DNA of 42,466 nt from an uncultured archaeon. GTDB taxonomy: Archaea > Halobacteriota > Methanosarcinia > Methanosarcinales > Methanoperedenaceae. A program made the translations under genes and the position numbers. Below, in pieces: positions 1 to 8,833 of the stretch (within the stretch, counting starts at the first letter, position 1; each line of letters begins with the position of its first letter). The notes beneath the pieces are model-generated. The model was given only the letters and a program-made list of their open reading frames with translations, was not told the DNA's origin and ran no database searches. The stretch is from contig CABMII010000068.1 in the NCBI GenBank assembly GCA_902386255.1, positions 1 through 42,466 of the forward strand. Reading direction: 5' to 3'.

Positions 1-77
1 GACGGCGGAAATTTTTGGCAAACTTCAGCTTGGAACATTCATTCCCAACTGAATAAAGATTTTGTTAGACCCACAGT

Positions 78-1763
78 TTACTTAGCGCTGCTATTTGATT
101 TTGATGATTTCTTATAAACTCCGGTTAAACCAATGGATTCAAGTTTTTCTTTAACTAAGTCTTTGCCTTCAAATGTAAGAGAAAAAGGATGACGTGTTGT
201 TATGATAAGCTGTGTCATCTTGCCACTGTAAGACAAATATCTGAGAAGCGCTTCCATGATTGGTACAGCCTCGGCGCAAATTTGAAGATCCCCCTCTTTT
301 ATTCTCACAATGTTCTTCTCAAAATCATCAAGTAAAATCAGGTAAGTCCTTTTTTGAAAAGCTGAGGGGCATAATTTTCTGATTATATTGGGAATTTCTT
401 CTTTTTCCTCCAATGCCTTCAGCCCCTCAGCATCATTTCCGCGTATAAAACCGTCTTTCAATGCTTCACGAAAAGTATAAGCATTCAGGTCGCCGTGGAC
501 AACTATCAAAGTATGGTCTTTAAAGCGCTCACAGAATTTACCAGCAAGACAGCTTTTTCCAAGTCCTCCTGTTCCATGCAAAAGCAAGCCGACTTTTCCC
601 GTATCTCTTTTCAAGCATCGCAATCCTTGCTGTATCTGTCTCCTTCTGCCTATGAATCCTTTTTCGAGCACCTTCACCTGGCTGCTCAGTAAGTAGGTGT
701 ATTGAAGTTCTCTCGGTTTTGGTCTTGGCATCTGACCTACTTTAACCAAAGGAACATCAAGTGGCGTGCCATCTGAGAAAAGTCGAAGAATAGACCAATC
801 AGGATAGTGCTCAAAAAGTTCATATCTTGTCCTAAGTAAAGCATCGGGTATGTTTTCTCCTCTGCTTAATTCGAAATAGAGTTTCTTGGCCGCAAAACTT
901 GCGCCTCTATCAGATACTGGCAGCCCCCAGCCAAGAACAATAGGTACATGCCCTTTAACAAGATGATGTGCAAACGACATGGCAGCAACATGCTCTGGCG
1001 CTTCTCCAGTCCGGCATCCTGAAAGGAAAACGAGCCTTGGCAGGTTCAAATCAAGTTTTTTCCATAACTGCGAAGGTGTAACCTGAGCAAGCAAACCTTC
1101 TTCATCCTCCATCAAGAAAAATGGTTCGCCCTTTTTATCAATATCCGCATGACCTGTAATGTGAACTACATCGTATTTATTAGATGCAAGCCGTTCACCA
1201 AGTCCATCCAATGAGCCCGTATCCTCTACATCTATCTCTACTGGCAAGTGCTTAGTGACTTCAAAGATTGTATCTTCTTCTTTCTCAAACTCAAGCACTG
1301 GTTCAACATCCTGAGGCGAACATGCCATAAGCAATATTTTTAGAGGACGATTCTCAGTTTTTGATGTTATTTTTTTTCCTCTGTCCGAAACTCTCCTTAT
1401 AAGATGTATCCTTGAAGGAACGAGAAAATCGATGTTGTAGAGCAATTCAAAAGGTAAGTTAGATGGCGCACCTTCATCTTTCAAAATCACCTGAAGACAT
1501 TCGCCATAACTGTCCGCTTCTTCAAGGGCTCTTATCAAAGTCTGCCTGTCACCATTGAGGATAGAAAAAAGCCTTGCACCTATTTGCTTCGATAAATCTA
1601 ACGATTGATTCCACTTGTAATCTCGACATATCTCTTCCAGTTCAGAAATCTCCTTCAAATTTACAGGGCTAGTATCCTGACTGCCATCGGGCAATGTTCT
1701 GGTAAGAGCTAGTTCTTTTCCATCCTTTGAATACTGAAATTCTGCTTGATATACCACGCCCAT
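78..1763 (-). CDS. CHAT-domain protease / P-loop ATPase, possibly C-terminally truncated
   Basis: The 561-residue protein joins a CHAT (caspase-like) peptidase domain to a nucleotide-binding domain. The CHAT part (about 140-335) has the catalytic pair in the motifs HITGHAD (H205) and LSGCRTGE (C250). It is followed by a P-loop HGTGGLGKS (about 396-404), a Walker B LILLDD (475-480) and ITTR (521-524), as in STAND/NB-ARC-type NTPases. Relatives usually continue into helical and TPR repeats, but here the frame stops about 37 residues after ITTR with a low-complexity KKSSKSNSS tail, so the sensor end may be lost. Known CHAT-STAND proteins act in signalling or defence; a role here is inferred. AT-rich flanks and no evident operon with thiC (84-nt gap). 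Confidence 0.8.
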   Translation of the reverse strand: MGVVYQAEFQYSKDGKELALTRTLPDGSQDTSPVNLKEISELEEICRDYKWNQSLDLSKQIGARLFSILNGDRQTLIRALEEADSYGECLQVILKDEGAPSNLPFELLYNIDFLVPSRIHLIRRVSDRGKKITSKTENRPLKILLMACSPQDVEPVLEFEKEEDTIFEVTKHLPVEIDVEDTGSLDGLGERLASNKYDVVHITGHADIDKKGEPFFLMEDEEGLLAQVTPSQLWKKLDLNLPRLVFLSGCRTGEAPEHVAAMSFAHHLVKGHVPIVLGWGLPVSDRGASFAAKKLYFELSRGENIPDALLRTRYELFEHYPDWSILRLFSDGTPLDVPLVKVGQMPRPKPRELQYTYLLSSQVKVLEKGFIGRRRQIQQGLRCLKRDTGKVGLLLHGTGGLGKSCLAGKFCERFKDHTLIVVHGDLNAYTFREALKDGFIRGNDAEGLKALEEKEEIPNIIRKLCPSAFQKRTYLILLDDFEKNIVRIKEGDLQICAEAVPIMEALLRYLSYSGKMTQLIITTRHPFSLTFEGKDLVKEKLESIGLTGVYKKSSKSNSSAK

Positions 1764-1847
1764 AATAATCCCTTTTTTATCTCTCTTGGTAGTATTAATT
1801 TTTTACTTATTTTTTTATTTTTAAAAATTTTCGCTGAGATGTTTACT

Positions 1848-3113
1848 TTATTCCTTCATCACATCTCTCATCATCTTAATCGAACAAAGCTCCCCGCACA
1901 TGCTGCAAGTATCCAAATTCCTGCTCCTTGCATGAATCTCCTTTGCCTTCTCGCTGTCAATCGCAAGCCCAAACTGCCTGCTCCAATCCAAGTCCCTGCG
2001 CGCCAGAGCCATCTCGCGGTCAGAGGCACGCGCCCTCTCACGAACCCCAACTTTCACAAGGTCGGCTGCATGCGCCGCAATCCTCGTTACAATCGTCCCT
2101 TCCTTGATGTCCCCGGCATCCGGCAGGGCAAGGTGTTCTGCAGGCGTTGTCATGCACAGGAAATCAGCGCCGTGCATGCCTGCAACAGTCCCGCCGATGG
2201 CTGCTGTGATGTGGTCATAGCCGGGTGCAATATCAGTAACAAGCGGGCCAAGAAGATAAATCGGCGCATTACCTGTGAGGTGCTTCATTGCAGTGACAGA
2301 CAGGCCGATTTCATCAACCGGAACATGCCCAGGACCCTCAACAATGGTCTGGATTCCGGCTGCACGCGCCTTTTTAACAAGCTCGCCAAGAATAATAAAT
2401 TCCTCGAATTTCGCCCTGTCAGAAGCATCATTGATACATCCGGGGCGCATACCGTCGCCAAGGCTGATGGTCAGGTCGTATTCCCTTGCAATCTCAAGCA
2501 GGTAATCATATTCTGAATAAAACGGGTTCTCCCTGTCATTATGCTTCATCCATGCAATTGTGAAAGCGCCGCCGCGGCTCACCACATCAAGTATCCTGTC
2601 GCTTGATTTTAAGCGTTCAAAAGAACTGAGAGTAACGCCTGCATGGATGGTGACAAAATCGATACCGTCATCTGCATGCTTCCTGACTGCATTGAACATA
2701 TCATCAGAGGTCATATTCCCGATGCCGCTGCCTGCAGCCTGGTATATCGGGACTGAGCCCACAGGCACGCTCACTGCGTCGATAATGCGCTTCCGTGTCA
2801 GGTCGAGGTCGCCGCCTGTGGACAGGTCCATTATGGTATCTGCGCCGTATTTTTCAGCGGTCAGGGCTTTTTCCACCTCGGCCTCAATATCAACATAATC
2901 TCTGGATGTGCCTACGTTTGCGTTTATCTTGGTACGCATTAATTTGCCGATGCCCATCGGTTCGGTTTTGCTATTGATATTTTTTGGGATAACGAGCAGC
3001 CCCTCTGCCACAAGAGCTCTTATGGCATCGGTGTTTACCCCCTCTTTTGCCGCGACTGATTTTATCTCCTTTGTAACGATGCCGGCATGAGCCATTTCAA
3101 TTAATGTTGTCAT
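1848..3113 (-). CDS. thiC: Phosphomethylpyrimidine synthase ThiC
   Basis: A radical-SAM enzyme that converts aminoimidazole ribotide to HMP phosphate, the pyrimidine half of thiamine. The sequence is a full ThiC of 421 residues with the C-terminal cluster motif CSMCGELC (C403, C406, C410) that binds the [4Fe-4S] cluster. The frame is open 17 codons further upstream, but I choose the ATG at 3113. It reads [13 protein letters not shown], as ThiC proteins start. It has a GAGG Shine-Dalgarno 5-6 nt ahead. It also overlaps the herA stop as ATGA, which indicates translational coupling. No THI-box riboswitch can be expected between the two, since they overlap. Confidence 0.95.
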   Translation of the reverse strand: MTTLIEMAHAGIVTKEIKSVAAKEGVNTDAIRALVAEGLLVIPKNINSKTEPMGIGKLMRTKINANVGTSRDYVDIEAEVEKALTAEKYGADTIMDLSTGGDLDLTRKRIIDAVSVPVGSVPIYQAAGSGIGNMTSDDMFNAVRKHADDGIDFVTIHAGVTLSSFERLKSSDRILDVVSRGGAFTIAWMKHNDRENPFYSEYDYLLEIAREYDLTISLGDGMRPGCINDASDRAKFEEFIILGELVKKARAAGIQTIVEGPGHVPVDEIGLSVTAMKHLTGNAPIYLLGPLVTDIAPGYDHITAAIGGTVAGMHGADFLCMTTPAEHLALPDAGDIKEGTIVTRIAAHAADLVKVGVRERARASDREMALARRDLDWSRQFGLAIDSEKAKEIHARSRNLDTCSMCGELCSIKMMRDVMKE

Positions 3114-4780
3114 TTTTTCCTCGACCCGAACATTTTTTGAGACAAAACCTTTATTTTTTGCCAACCGTTTGTTTTTTGAATCAAACCCATTTCAGGTTTA
3201 GTCCTGGGTTTTTTTGCGCTCTCCTTGCCAGCCTGTTCTTTTTTTTGTCCAATCTTTACTTCAGGTTCCTGCATTTGCGGAACTTCTTTTTTCTTCTCTT
3301 CGACCGCCGCTTTTACGACCGGCACACTTGCTCCCCCGTGCTTGCTCTTTCGCGTCCTGATATCCACCAGTATCGGGCGTTCGATATAGGTACTGACTAT
3401 CATCGCCACACCCGGCGACAGGCGCTTTATGTCCTCCTCGACGTCTGAGCTTATACCTTCAAGACCTTTACTGATGGCTTTCAGGTCGTTGGGGTTTGTC
3501 ACCTTCATTATTATCTGTGTATTGCACTGCGAGAGGATGTTCTTATCCACACGGGCGGGACGCTGTGAAACAACCATAAGCCCGAGACCGAATTTTCGTC
3601 CTTCTGAAGCTATTGTGCGAAGGATATCAGAACTCACCGTCCTGTCAAATCCTTTTTCAGGACAGAAATTATGCGCCTCCTCCAGCACAAGCATGCACGG
3701 AGGTACAGTATTGAGTTTTCGCGCTTCGAAAATATCAGCGCAAAGTTTGGCAACAATCATTGCCTGGAGGTCGGGATTAACGCCTTTCATATCGATAATC
3801 GAAGCCCTGCCTTCCTGGACGAGTTCATTAATTGTAGTAGCTTTATCAGACAATAATCCGGTTTCCCTAAGCGTCTCAAGCTTATTGATAACGTTCCATT
3901 TGATTTTGCTTTTATTCTGTCCCACTTCAAAAATGATATCGTCAATCGTATATTTCTCTTTTTCAGCCTTGAGTTTTGAAGCTGCTTCAAAGAGTATGCC
4001 CGTCTCGTTCTGCGACCTGTCTTCAGAGAAAAGCTGCGTGAACTCTTTCATTCCGAGGTTTATGCCGTTCAACCTGAAAAGAGCATCTGCGGCAGGGTTG
4101 AGGAGTTTACTCGCAGGCGTGTAAACAGTTATCTGGGTGGCGTAACCTTTTGGTGTTATGCCGTAACGCTCAAAGGATGCGGGTTTATCATCATTCGGGA
4201 ATTTCAACGTTGAATATTCACCGTGCGGGTCGATTATCAAAAGCGGTACGCTCTTATCGAGCAGTTCTTCAAGAATAACTCCTCCCGTATAGGATTTTCC
4301 TGCGCCGGTCTTTGCAAGGATGCTGCAGTGCTTCTGCACGAGATTATTGGCATCGAGATTGACATGGACATTCTGCCCGTCAAGAAGGCCGATATACACA
4401 TCCCCGCGCATTAAACCGAGTGTCTGTTTTATGAGCAGTTCATCTGCTTTAAAAACCTTGTCGCCGGGACTGAACGGGGATTTGGGGGCGCGAAGCACCC
4501 CTTCCTTATCCCGGACTCCTATCACGGTTGCGTCTGCGATGATATGTTCATTCATGTCGCCTATCTTCGATGAGCCTTCTGCTACATCTACCGCTTCTTC
4601 AACTGAGAAATCCTCGTTTGAGCTTGTGATTGTTGAGACCTGTCCAAGAGTCCAGCCGTCGGATTCATGCCAGACCTTGATGTAATCAGACCTTTTGGTT
4701 GCCAGGCTGTCAGAAACAGCGAACCTGAAATTCAATGAACTGGTTTTCCCGAATATTACGCCTATTGAATCCTTCGCCAT
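3110..4780 (-). CDS. herA: HerA-family hexameric ATPase (bipolar DNA translocase)
   Basis: 556 residues. The N-terminal HAS-barrel region (about 1-140) precedes a FtsK/HerA RecA-like core. The core has Walker A AKTGAGKS (156-163), the DPHGEY segment (184-189), Walker B MLVLEEAH (363-370) and an arginine finger in SEGRKFG (R395), followed by VVSQRP. The last 80 residues are a Lys/Glu-rich extension. In archaea HerA works with the nuclease NurA and Mre11-Rad50 in DNA end resection, but no NurA is adjacent here. Instead the gene is coupled to thiC through an ATGA overlap. The family is certain; whether this is the repair HerA or a paralogue is less so. Confidence 0.88.
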   Translation of the reverse strand: MAKDSIGVIFGKTSSLNFRFAVSDSLATKRSDYIKVWHESDGWTLGQVSTITSSNEDFSVEEAVDVAEGSSKIGDMNEHIIADATVIGVRDKEGVLRAPKSPFSPGDKVFKADELLIKQTLGLMRGDVYIGLLDGQNVHVNLDANNLVQKHCSILAKTGAGKSYTGGVILEELLDKSVPLLIIDPHGEYSTLKFPNDDKPASFERYGITPKGYATQITVYTPASKLLNPAADALFRLNGINLGMKEFTQLFSEDRSQNETGILFEAASKLKAEKEKYTIDDIIFEVGQNKSKIKWNVINKLETLRETGLLSDKATTINELVQEGRASIIDMKGVNPDLQAMIVAKLCADIFEARKLNTVPPCMLVLEEAHNFCPEKGFDRTVSSDILRTIASEGRKFGLGLMVVSQRPARVDKNILSQCNTQIIMKVTNPNDLKAISKGLEGISSDVEEDIKRLSPGVAMIVSTYIERPILVDIRTRKSKHGGASVPVVKAAVEEKKKEVPQMQEPEVKIGQKKEQAGKESAKKPRTKPEMGLIQKTNGWQKIKVLSQKMFGSRKK

Positions 4781-5075
4781 TGTGTATCAAAATTAATTCC
4801 ATGGAGTATTATACTTTCTATAAGACCAGTAGTTCCGCAAGTAATTACAGAATCCAATAAATCCTTCTTGGAAATATAAATTACACGTCGAACCAAATTT
4901 TAGCTTTATCAACTGGATTTCTCCATATCCAAGAATCCTTTAACTTAGAAAAAAGAAAGCCTACGATATCTGGTTACTATTATTGGGCCAGAGAATCGTA
5001 TTTTACAGTATCCTGTTTCAATCCCCCACCGTTTCCGATACGCCGCTGCAATGCGTTCTATGTCCTTTTTATATA
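4781..5075. other. Intergenic stretch holding an IS remnant
   Basis: There is no intact gene in this stretch. Most of it is the 3' end of a decayed IS4-superfamily element, described separately. The part next to herA (4781-4827) should hold the herA promoter on the minus strand, but no convincing TATA box stands out. Confidence 0.5.
4828..4965. repeat. Dispersed repeat, copy A (IS 3' end)
   Basis: About 138 bp, roughly 93% identical to 18693-18835 in the same orientation. It encodes the C-terminus of the transposase remnant plus the noncoding element end. The homology starts abruptly at AGTAGTTCCGC in both copies, which marks the IS boundary. Confidence 0.85.
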
Positions 5076-5085
5076 CTATTTCAAA
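4828..5085 (-). mobile_element. 3' remnant of an IS4-superfamily insertion sequence (copy A)
   Basis: On the minus strand from about 5082 a frame reads YKKDIERIAAAYRKRWGIET. It contains the YREK-type signature of IS4-superfamily transposases (Y-x2-R-x3-E), and continues after a +2 frame change into FLFSKLKDSWIWRNPVDKA and a stop. Positions 4828-4965 match 18693-18835 base for base, apart from about five substitutions, a 1-bp indel and a 6-bp indel. The outer border AGTAGTTCCGC is shared exactly, so it is probably the element end. The N-terminal two thirds of the transposase are absent. The remnant is fused to the 3' end of the surface-protein gene beside it. Confidence 0.72.
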
Positions 5086-5315
5086 ATTAGCTGGTCAGCT
5101 CTCACATTCCAGGACAATGTCCCTCCGCCGGTATTGGATATGTAGAACTCCTGATATCTGGCTCCTGCGCTGCTGATATCAAAATTAAAGGAGGGCGGGT
5201 CCGGGGCTACGGACAGAACTGGCGGTCTGGCTATAAAGTATGCTATTATGGCAATGATGATGAAAACAGCAACGATAATTATATTTTTTATGTTTGAAGG
5301 CTTCTCTTCGTTCAT
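5076..5315 (-). pseudogene. Membrane-anchored surface protein, truncated by IS remnant
   Basis: From the ATG at 5315 (Shine-Dalgarno GGTGAGAG just upstream) the product is 79 residues: a short cytoplasmic N-terminus, one transmembrane helix (about 12-32), then an extracellular segment with ISNTGGGTLSWNV. That segment is the start of a BACON-like immunoglobulin-fold repeat of the kind found in long archaeal surface proteins. The frame stops ten residues later, where the IS4-type remnant begins, so the rest of the ectodomain is missing. I read it as a surface-protein gene cut off by IS insertion and decay. An upstream in-frame start at 5396 is possible but lacks a ribosome site. Confidence 0.6.
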
Positions 5316-5530
5316 TTCTCTCACCACTTTGTTTCCAGGCCGAAATCGTCTGACTTTGTTGTTTGCATAGTTTATTCCACCCTTTCCTTCATACATCCTC
5401 CAAAGACATTAACATTTACCTGTATCGAATAAAGGAATGCACTAAACAAACTGAAATGCCAAGCCCTCAAACATCCGCGCCGATGCTTCTCTCTCTCCTT
5501 ATCTTGGTCACCGATTATAGATTGCTGCAA

Positions 5531-5545
5531 TCACCCTTCGGGTGA
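5531..5545. other. Short hairpin between genes
   Basis: TCACCC-TTC-GGGTGA is a perfect 6-bp stem with a 3-nt loop, 36 nt past the stop of the 429-aa gene on the minus strand. It may stabilise or end that transcript; no T-run follows, so terminator function is not shown. Confidence 0.3.
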
Positions 5546-5580
5546 AAGGACCGGAACGGTTTTATGATTCTACCTCGTCT

Positions 5581-6870
5581 TTACGACCATCTAAAACCTA
5601 ATTGAGCTATATCTGATTCATTAAGCTTCGATTCCGTTACTGCATACTTATTACTAATATACATTGTATTATCAAAATCTGTACTAAATACTGCTACACC
5701 GCTCAAATTTTTCTCTTTAACATCATCAAAAAACTTCATTAGTCCTGTATGAATTGGTTCAAAATTTTCAATACCCGAAGCAATCCAATTGTAACATTGA
5801 ACGAGGACTATATTTGGCTTATTGGGCTGAATTTGCTTCTCCTCATATACCTGCTTTATGATATGTCTTATTATACGATTAACAAATGAACCTTGTTCAA
5901 GAAATGCCGCTCTTGATGGATAGACATTTTCTGTGTGAATTTCTACGAGCAGATATTTAGATGGAGAGCCGATTATAGATTTTATTAGCTTGCTGGCTAC
6001 TAATTTGCTACTATTACAATAACTAATCCATTCATTCATTCTCGAATCCTTTACGAGGTTTAGTAGCTCTTTATCCTGCGGAAGAAGCAAACTCGTTCTA
6101 TCTATATCTTCGTAAAGTGATAAACTTCTAACCATTTCAATAATTTCTTCCAACATGAACCAACCTTCAAACCCTGCAAGTTTTTGAATACCATACTTAT
6201 CAATTTCTGAATTTAATTTTGAAATAGATTTTTCGACATTCATGATATTGCCATCAAATACGAATTCAGCAGTATCAATTTCAATCTCTAAATAACAAGT
6301 AGTTCCCAATTTCTGACCCAGATATTCAGCAGAAGCATCAAGTATGCTCTGAATTTTTTTCTGAGGCTTACCTTCTCCTAAATTTCCGATTTCGATATAA
6401 ACAGATTTTCCATTCAGCGTAATAAGGACATCAGAGAAACGCCCGTTTTGCAGCTTTGGGTAAAGTTCAACATTCTCTTCTCTAATACGTTCTGCCAGTT
6501 GTTTGGCTATCGTTAACTCTGTAAAAGGGGACAAACTCTTATCGTATTCATCATTACAGAGGCTCGATTTTAGATTGTTTAATTTGGCTTTAGCCCAATT
6601 TGTTACGTCAAATAATTTTATGGAATCCTCTAATTGAGTTAATGATTTTATTGAATTATGTTTAAGAAATCCATTAAAATTTGGCAAAGACAAAAATAAA
6701 ACAACATTTCTTGTTTGAGAGTATTGTTTACTCTCATAACCTTTAAATTCATCAAATAGCTGATTCAAGAATGTAAATTCTTTGAGTACATTTCTGGCAT
6801 TTACCAGTTCTTTTAAGTACCATTTCTGCAATAAATCGTCAGTGGAATAGATACCTACATTCATGTTCAT
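5581..6870 (-). CDS. Hypothetical 429-aa protein, possible nuclease-like fold
   Basis: I do not recognise the family. The protein is soluble, without signal peptide or membrane helix, and is more AT-rich in codon use than its neighbours, which suggests acquired DNA. Around residues 115-165 it shows an E...D...E arrangement: FTELTIAKQ, then RFSDVLITLNGK, then VYIEIG. The layout resembles a PD-(D/E)XK core, but the usual E-x-K is E-I-G here. The C-terminal half has YLLVEIHTENVYP and NIVLVQCYNW. It stands alone, with noncoding DNA on both sides. A role in nucleic acid cleavage or defence is only a guess from the fold pattern. Confidence 0.5.
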   Translation of the reverse strand: MNMNVGIYSTDDLLQKWYLKELVNARNVLKEFTFLNQLFDEFKGYESKQYSQTRNVVLFLSLPNFNGFLKHNSIKSLTQLEDSIKLFDVTNWAKAKLNNLKSSLCNDEYDKSLSPFTELTIAKQLAERIREENVELYPKLQNGRFSDVLITLNGKSVYIEIGNLGEGKPQKKIQSILDASAEYLGQKLGTTCYLEIEIDTAEFVFDGNIMNVEKSISKLNSEIDKYGIQKLAGFEGWFMLEEIIEMVRSLSLYEDIDRTSLLLPQDKELLNLVKDSRMNEWISYCNSSKLVASKLIKSIIGSPSKYLLVEIHTENVYPSRAAFLEQGSFVNRIIRHIIKQVYEEKQIQPNKPNIVLVQCYNWIASGIENFEPIHTGLMKFFDDVKEKNLSGVAVFSTDFDNTMYISNKYAVTESKLNESDIAQLGFRWS

Positions 6871-7259
6871 TAGATAGATAATGTTAAGTTAAATACTTCC
6901 TGTTCTTTTCCCTCTTTAGTAAGTTTCCTTTACCCAAAAATAGTGTGCTAATTTGGCATCATTGCATTTGTGCAAGAACCTCAAACGCATTTTTTCGATT
7001 ACGAAAATTGAGGATATTAATTTTTATAATATAATTTATATAATTAAAAATCCCAAAATTCGAACTTCAAAATCGCCATTCATCCTCACCGATGCCTTCC
7101 GATTCAGAGTCCGTTACTTTTGCCGTTCATCTTATACATTCTGCAAGTTTAAAACTTTTTATGCCTTAAGTTATATCGGGTTTATCGCTCCTGATTTTAA
7201 TCCAAATTACGCTCATACAGAGCAATTATAAATAGTTTCATCCTTATTTAGCCTCAAAC
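6871..7259. other. AT-rich noncoding gap before aroA
   Basis: About 390 bases with no supportable gene. The 92-codon frame inside it (6953-7231) has no ribosome site and an unlikely composition. The right end carries the aroA promoter. The left end should carry the promoter of the minus-strand 429-aa gene. Confidence 0.5.
7224..7235 (+). promoter_or_regulatory. aroA TATA box
   Basis: AATTATAAATAG is centred about 30 nt before the aroA ATG. In archaea transcription starts about 25 nt downstream of the TATA centre, so the message is predicted to be leaderless or nearly so. This fits the lack of a Shine-Dalgarno before this ATG. Confidence 0.6.
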
Positions 7260-8537
7260 ATGAAAGTGACAATCCAGAAATCAGATATTAAGGGAACCGT
7301 CAACGCCCCACCCTCAAAAAGCTACACCCACAGGGCTATTGCAATAGCCGCGCTCTCAAAAAAAGCAACAATCAACAACCCGCTGATATCCGAAGACACA
7401 AAAGCAACGATAAGGGCATCCGAAGCTTTCGGGGCTGAAATCGTATCAAAAAAAGATTCGCTGGCCATCAAAGGCTTTGACGGGAAATTAAGAATCCCTG
7501 ACAATGTAATAGACGTTGCAAACTCTGGCACCACTCTTCGTATAATGACCGCGGTGGCTTCACTCGTAAACGGCGCGACGGTTCTCACGGGTGATGCAAG
7601 CATCAGGACAAGACCCAATACGCCGCTCCTGAATGCGCTGAACGACCTCGGCGCAGAAGCATTCTCCACACGCAATAATGGGAAAGCCCCGATTGTGGTG
7701 AGAGGTAAAATGAGGGGAGGGCCTGTTTATATCGACGGCTCAGTAAGTTCGCAGTTCATTTCCGCGCTCCTCATCGCCTGCCCGTTTGCGTCTCACAAGA
7801 CAAAAGTAATGATAAAAGGCGAATTGAAATCCCGGCCGTATGTGAACATTACAATCGACATGCTAAAAGGCGCAGGCGCCAGAATAACCGCAGATAACCC
7901 GAACACTTTTACAATTCCGCCTGAACAGGAATACGACATGAGTTCCTACAATGTCCCGGGTGATTTTTCATCAGCATCGTATATGATGGCCGCAGGCGCG
8001 CTGTGCGGTGATGTTATCATTAAGAACCTGTATCCCTCAGAGCAAGGTGATTCGGCTTTGATAGAAATTCTGGGGAAAATGGGGGCGCAAATCTCATGGA
8101 ACGAGAAAAAAGGAGAGGTCAGGGTGAACAAGAGCGAGCTTACCGGAATCGAAGTGGATGTCGGGAAAACGCCTGACCTTGTGCCTACGCTGGCAGTACT
8201 TGGCGCTGCCTCAAAGGGAACCATGGTCATCGGGAACGCAGAGCATGTGAGGTATAAGGAAACCGACAGGCTTCATGCAATGACAGTCGAACTTAAGAAA
8301 ATGGGCGTGGATATCACAGAGGAAAAGGACAGGCTGGTAATAAATGGCGGCGCGATAAAAGGCGCGGCGGTGCATGGCTGGGATGACCACAGGATTGTCA
8401 TGGCGCTGGCTGTTGCCGGATTGGTAGCTGGCGATACTACGATTGATACAATTGAATCCGTGAGCATTTCGTATCCCGGGTTTTTTGAGGATTTAAGAAA
8501 AGCGGGCGCAGCAGTTGAGGTGCCTTCGCAAGATTAA
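7260..8537 (+). CDS. aroA: 3-phosphoshikimate 1-carboxyvinyltransferase (EPSP synthase)
   Basis: Sixth step of the shikimate pathway: joins phosphoenolpyruvate to shikimate-3-phosphate, toward chorismate and the aromatic amino acids. The 425-residue length is typical. Family motifs seen: APPSKSYTHR at the N-terminus (shikimate-phosphate binding), NSGTTLRIMTA (about 88-98), the RPNTPLL loop, KETDRL, and DDHRIVMALAVAGL near the C-terminus. It stands alone with its own TATA box; the predicted start of transcription coincides with the ATG. The tRNA-Met gene follows 60 nt downstream. Confidence 0.95.
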   Translation: MKVTIQKSDIKGTVNAPPSKSYTHRAIAIAALSKKATINNPLISEDTKATIRASEAFGAEIVSKKDSLAIKGFDGKLRIPDNVIDVANSGTTLRIMTAVASLVNGATVLTGDASIRTRPNTPLLNALNDLGAEAFSTRNNGKAPIVVRGKMRGGPVYIDGSVSSQFISALLIACPFASHKTKVMIKGELKSRPYVNITIDMLKGAGARITADNPNTFTIPPEQEYDMSSYNVPGDFSSASYMMAAGALCGDVIIKNLYPSEQGDSALIEILGKMGAQISWNEKKGEVRVNKSELTGIEVDVGKTPDLVPTLAVLGAASKGTMVIGNAEHVRYKETDRLHAMTVELKKMGVDITEEKDRLVINGGAIKGAAVHGWDDHRIVMALAVAGLVAGDTTIDTIESVSISYPGFFEDLRKAGAAVEVPSQD

Positions 8538-8562
8538 CCTACCGCGCAGGAATACGATATAT

Positions 8563-8571
8563 TTTAATATA
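8563..8571 (+). promoter_or_regulatory. TATA box of the tRNA-Met gene
   Basis: TTTAATATA, about 30 nt before the first base of the mature tRNA, at the usual archaeal spacing for a transcript that starts a few bases ahead of the acceptor stem. Confidence 0.5.
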
Positions 8572-8596
8572 CCCTTTGCATGTAGGAAAGGTTTGT

Positions 8597-8706
8597 GCCC
8601 AGGTGGCCTAGTTGGTTAGGGCGCCAGACTCATAGGGTATTTTTGATGAGGCGCTTGTGCTTCCTGAGAAATCTGGAGGTCACGGGTTCGGATCCCGTCC
8701 TGGGCA
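8597..8706 (+). tRNA. tRNA-Met(CAT), elongator type, intron-containing
   Basis: Acceptor stem GCCCAGG (8597-8603) pairs with CCTGGGC (8699-8705), with discriminator A at 8706. The anticodon stem CCAGA (8624-8628) pairs with TCTGG (8672-8676), and the anticodon CAT is at 8631-8633. The T arm is ACGGG-TTCGGAT-CCCGT. Removing the 36-nt intron leaves a normal 74-nt tRNA with loop CTCATAA. The acceptor stem and CCAGA anticodon stem argue for elongator Met, since an initiator would have GGG/CCC in that stem. CCA is not encoded. A tRNA-Ile2 with lysidine-like modified CAT is the alternative, but less likely. Confidence 0.95.
8635..8670 (+). other. tRNA-Met intron with canonical bulge-helix-bulge
   Basis: The 4-bp central helix is CTCA (8629-8632) with TGAG (8665-8668). 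It is flanked by 3-nt bulges T8633-A8634-G8635 and A8669-A8670-A8671. The archaeal splicing endonuclease cuts after the second base of each bulge, giving an intron of 8635-8670 at position 37/38, the usual archaeal site. Confidence 0.92.
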
Positions 8707-8833
8707 TCGATTACTCTGCTCGCATCCCATACTCCATACATATTACCATGGAGGCTAACAGATCGAAGTCAAGGTTTTATATCATTTCAAGTAGTATATT
8801 GATTGATAATTATTTTGAAAGGGGGACTAGAAA

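Noticed and set aside
1746-2516. Long antisense frames over thiC and other GC-rich genes.
   Set aside because: They mirror the codon pattern of the real genes and encode no recognisable domain.
4828-4965. The 140-bp dispersed repeat as a MITE.
   Set aside because: It encodes the C-terminus of a transposase adjacent to other transposase pieces in both copies, so it is the end of a decayed full IS.
6953-7231. A 92-codon frame upstream of aroA.
   Set aside because: No ribosome site, AT-driven composition, and it overlaps the aroA promoter.
8644-8668. TGATGA and CTGA inside the tRNA-Met intron look like C and D boxes of a guide RNA.
   Set aside because: Only about 14 nt separate them, with no C'/D' pair and no room for a guide; the TGAG is fully explained by the splicing helix.
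8828-8830. TAG before the zinc ribbon as a pyrrolysine codon.
   Set aside because: No conserved coding sequence is visible upstream of the TAG in that frame, so there is nothing to read through from.
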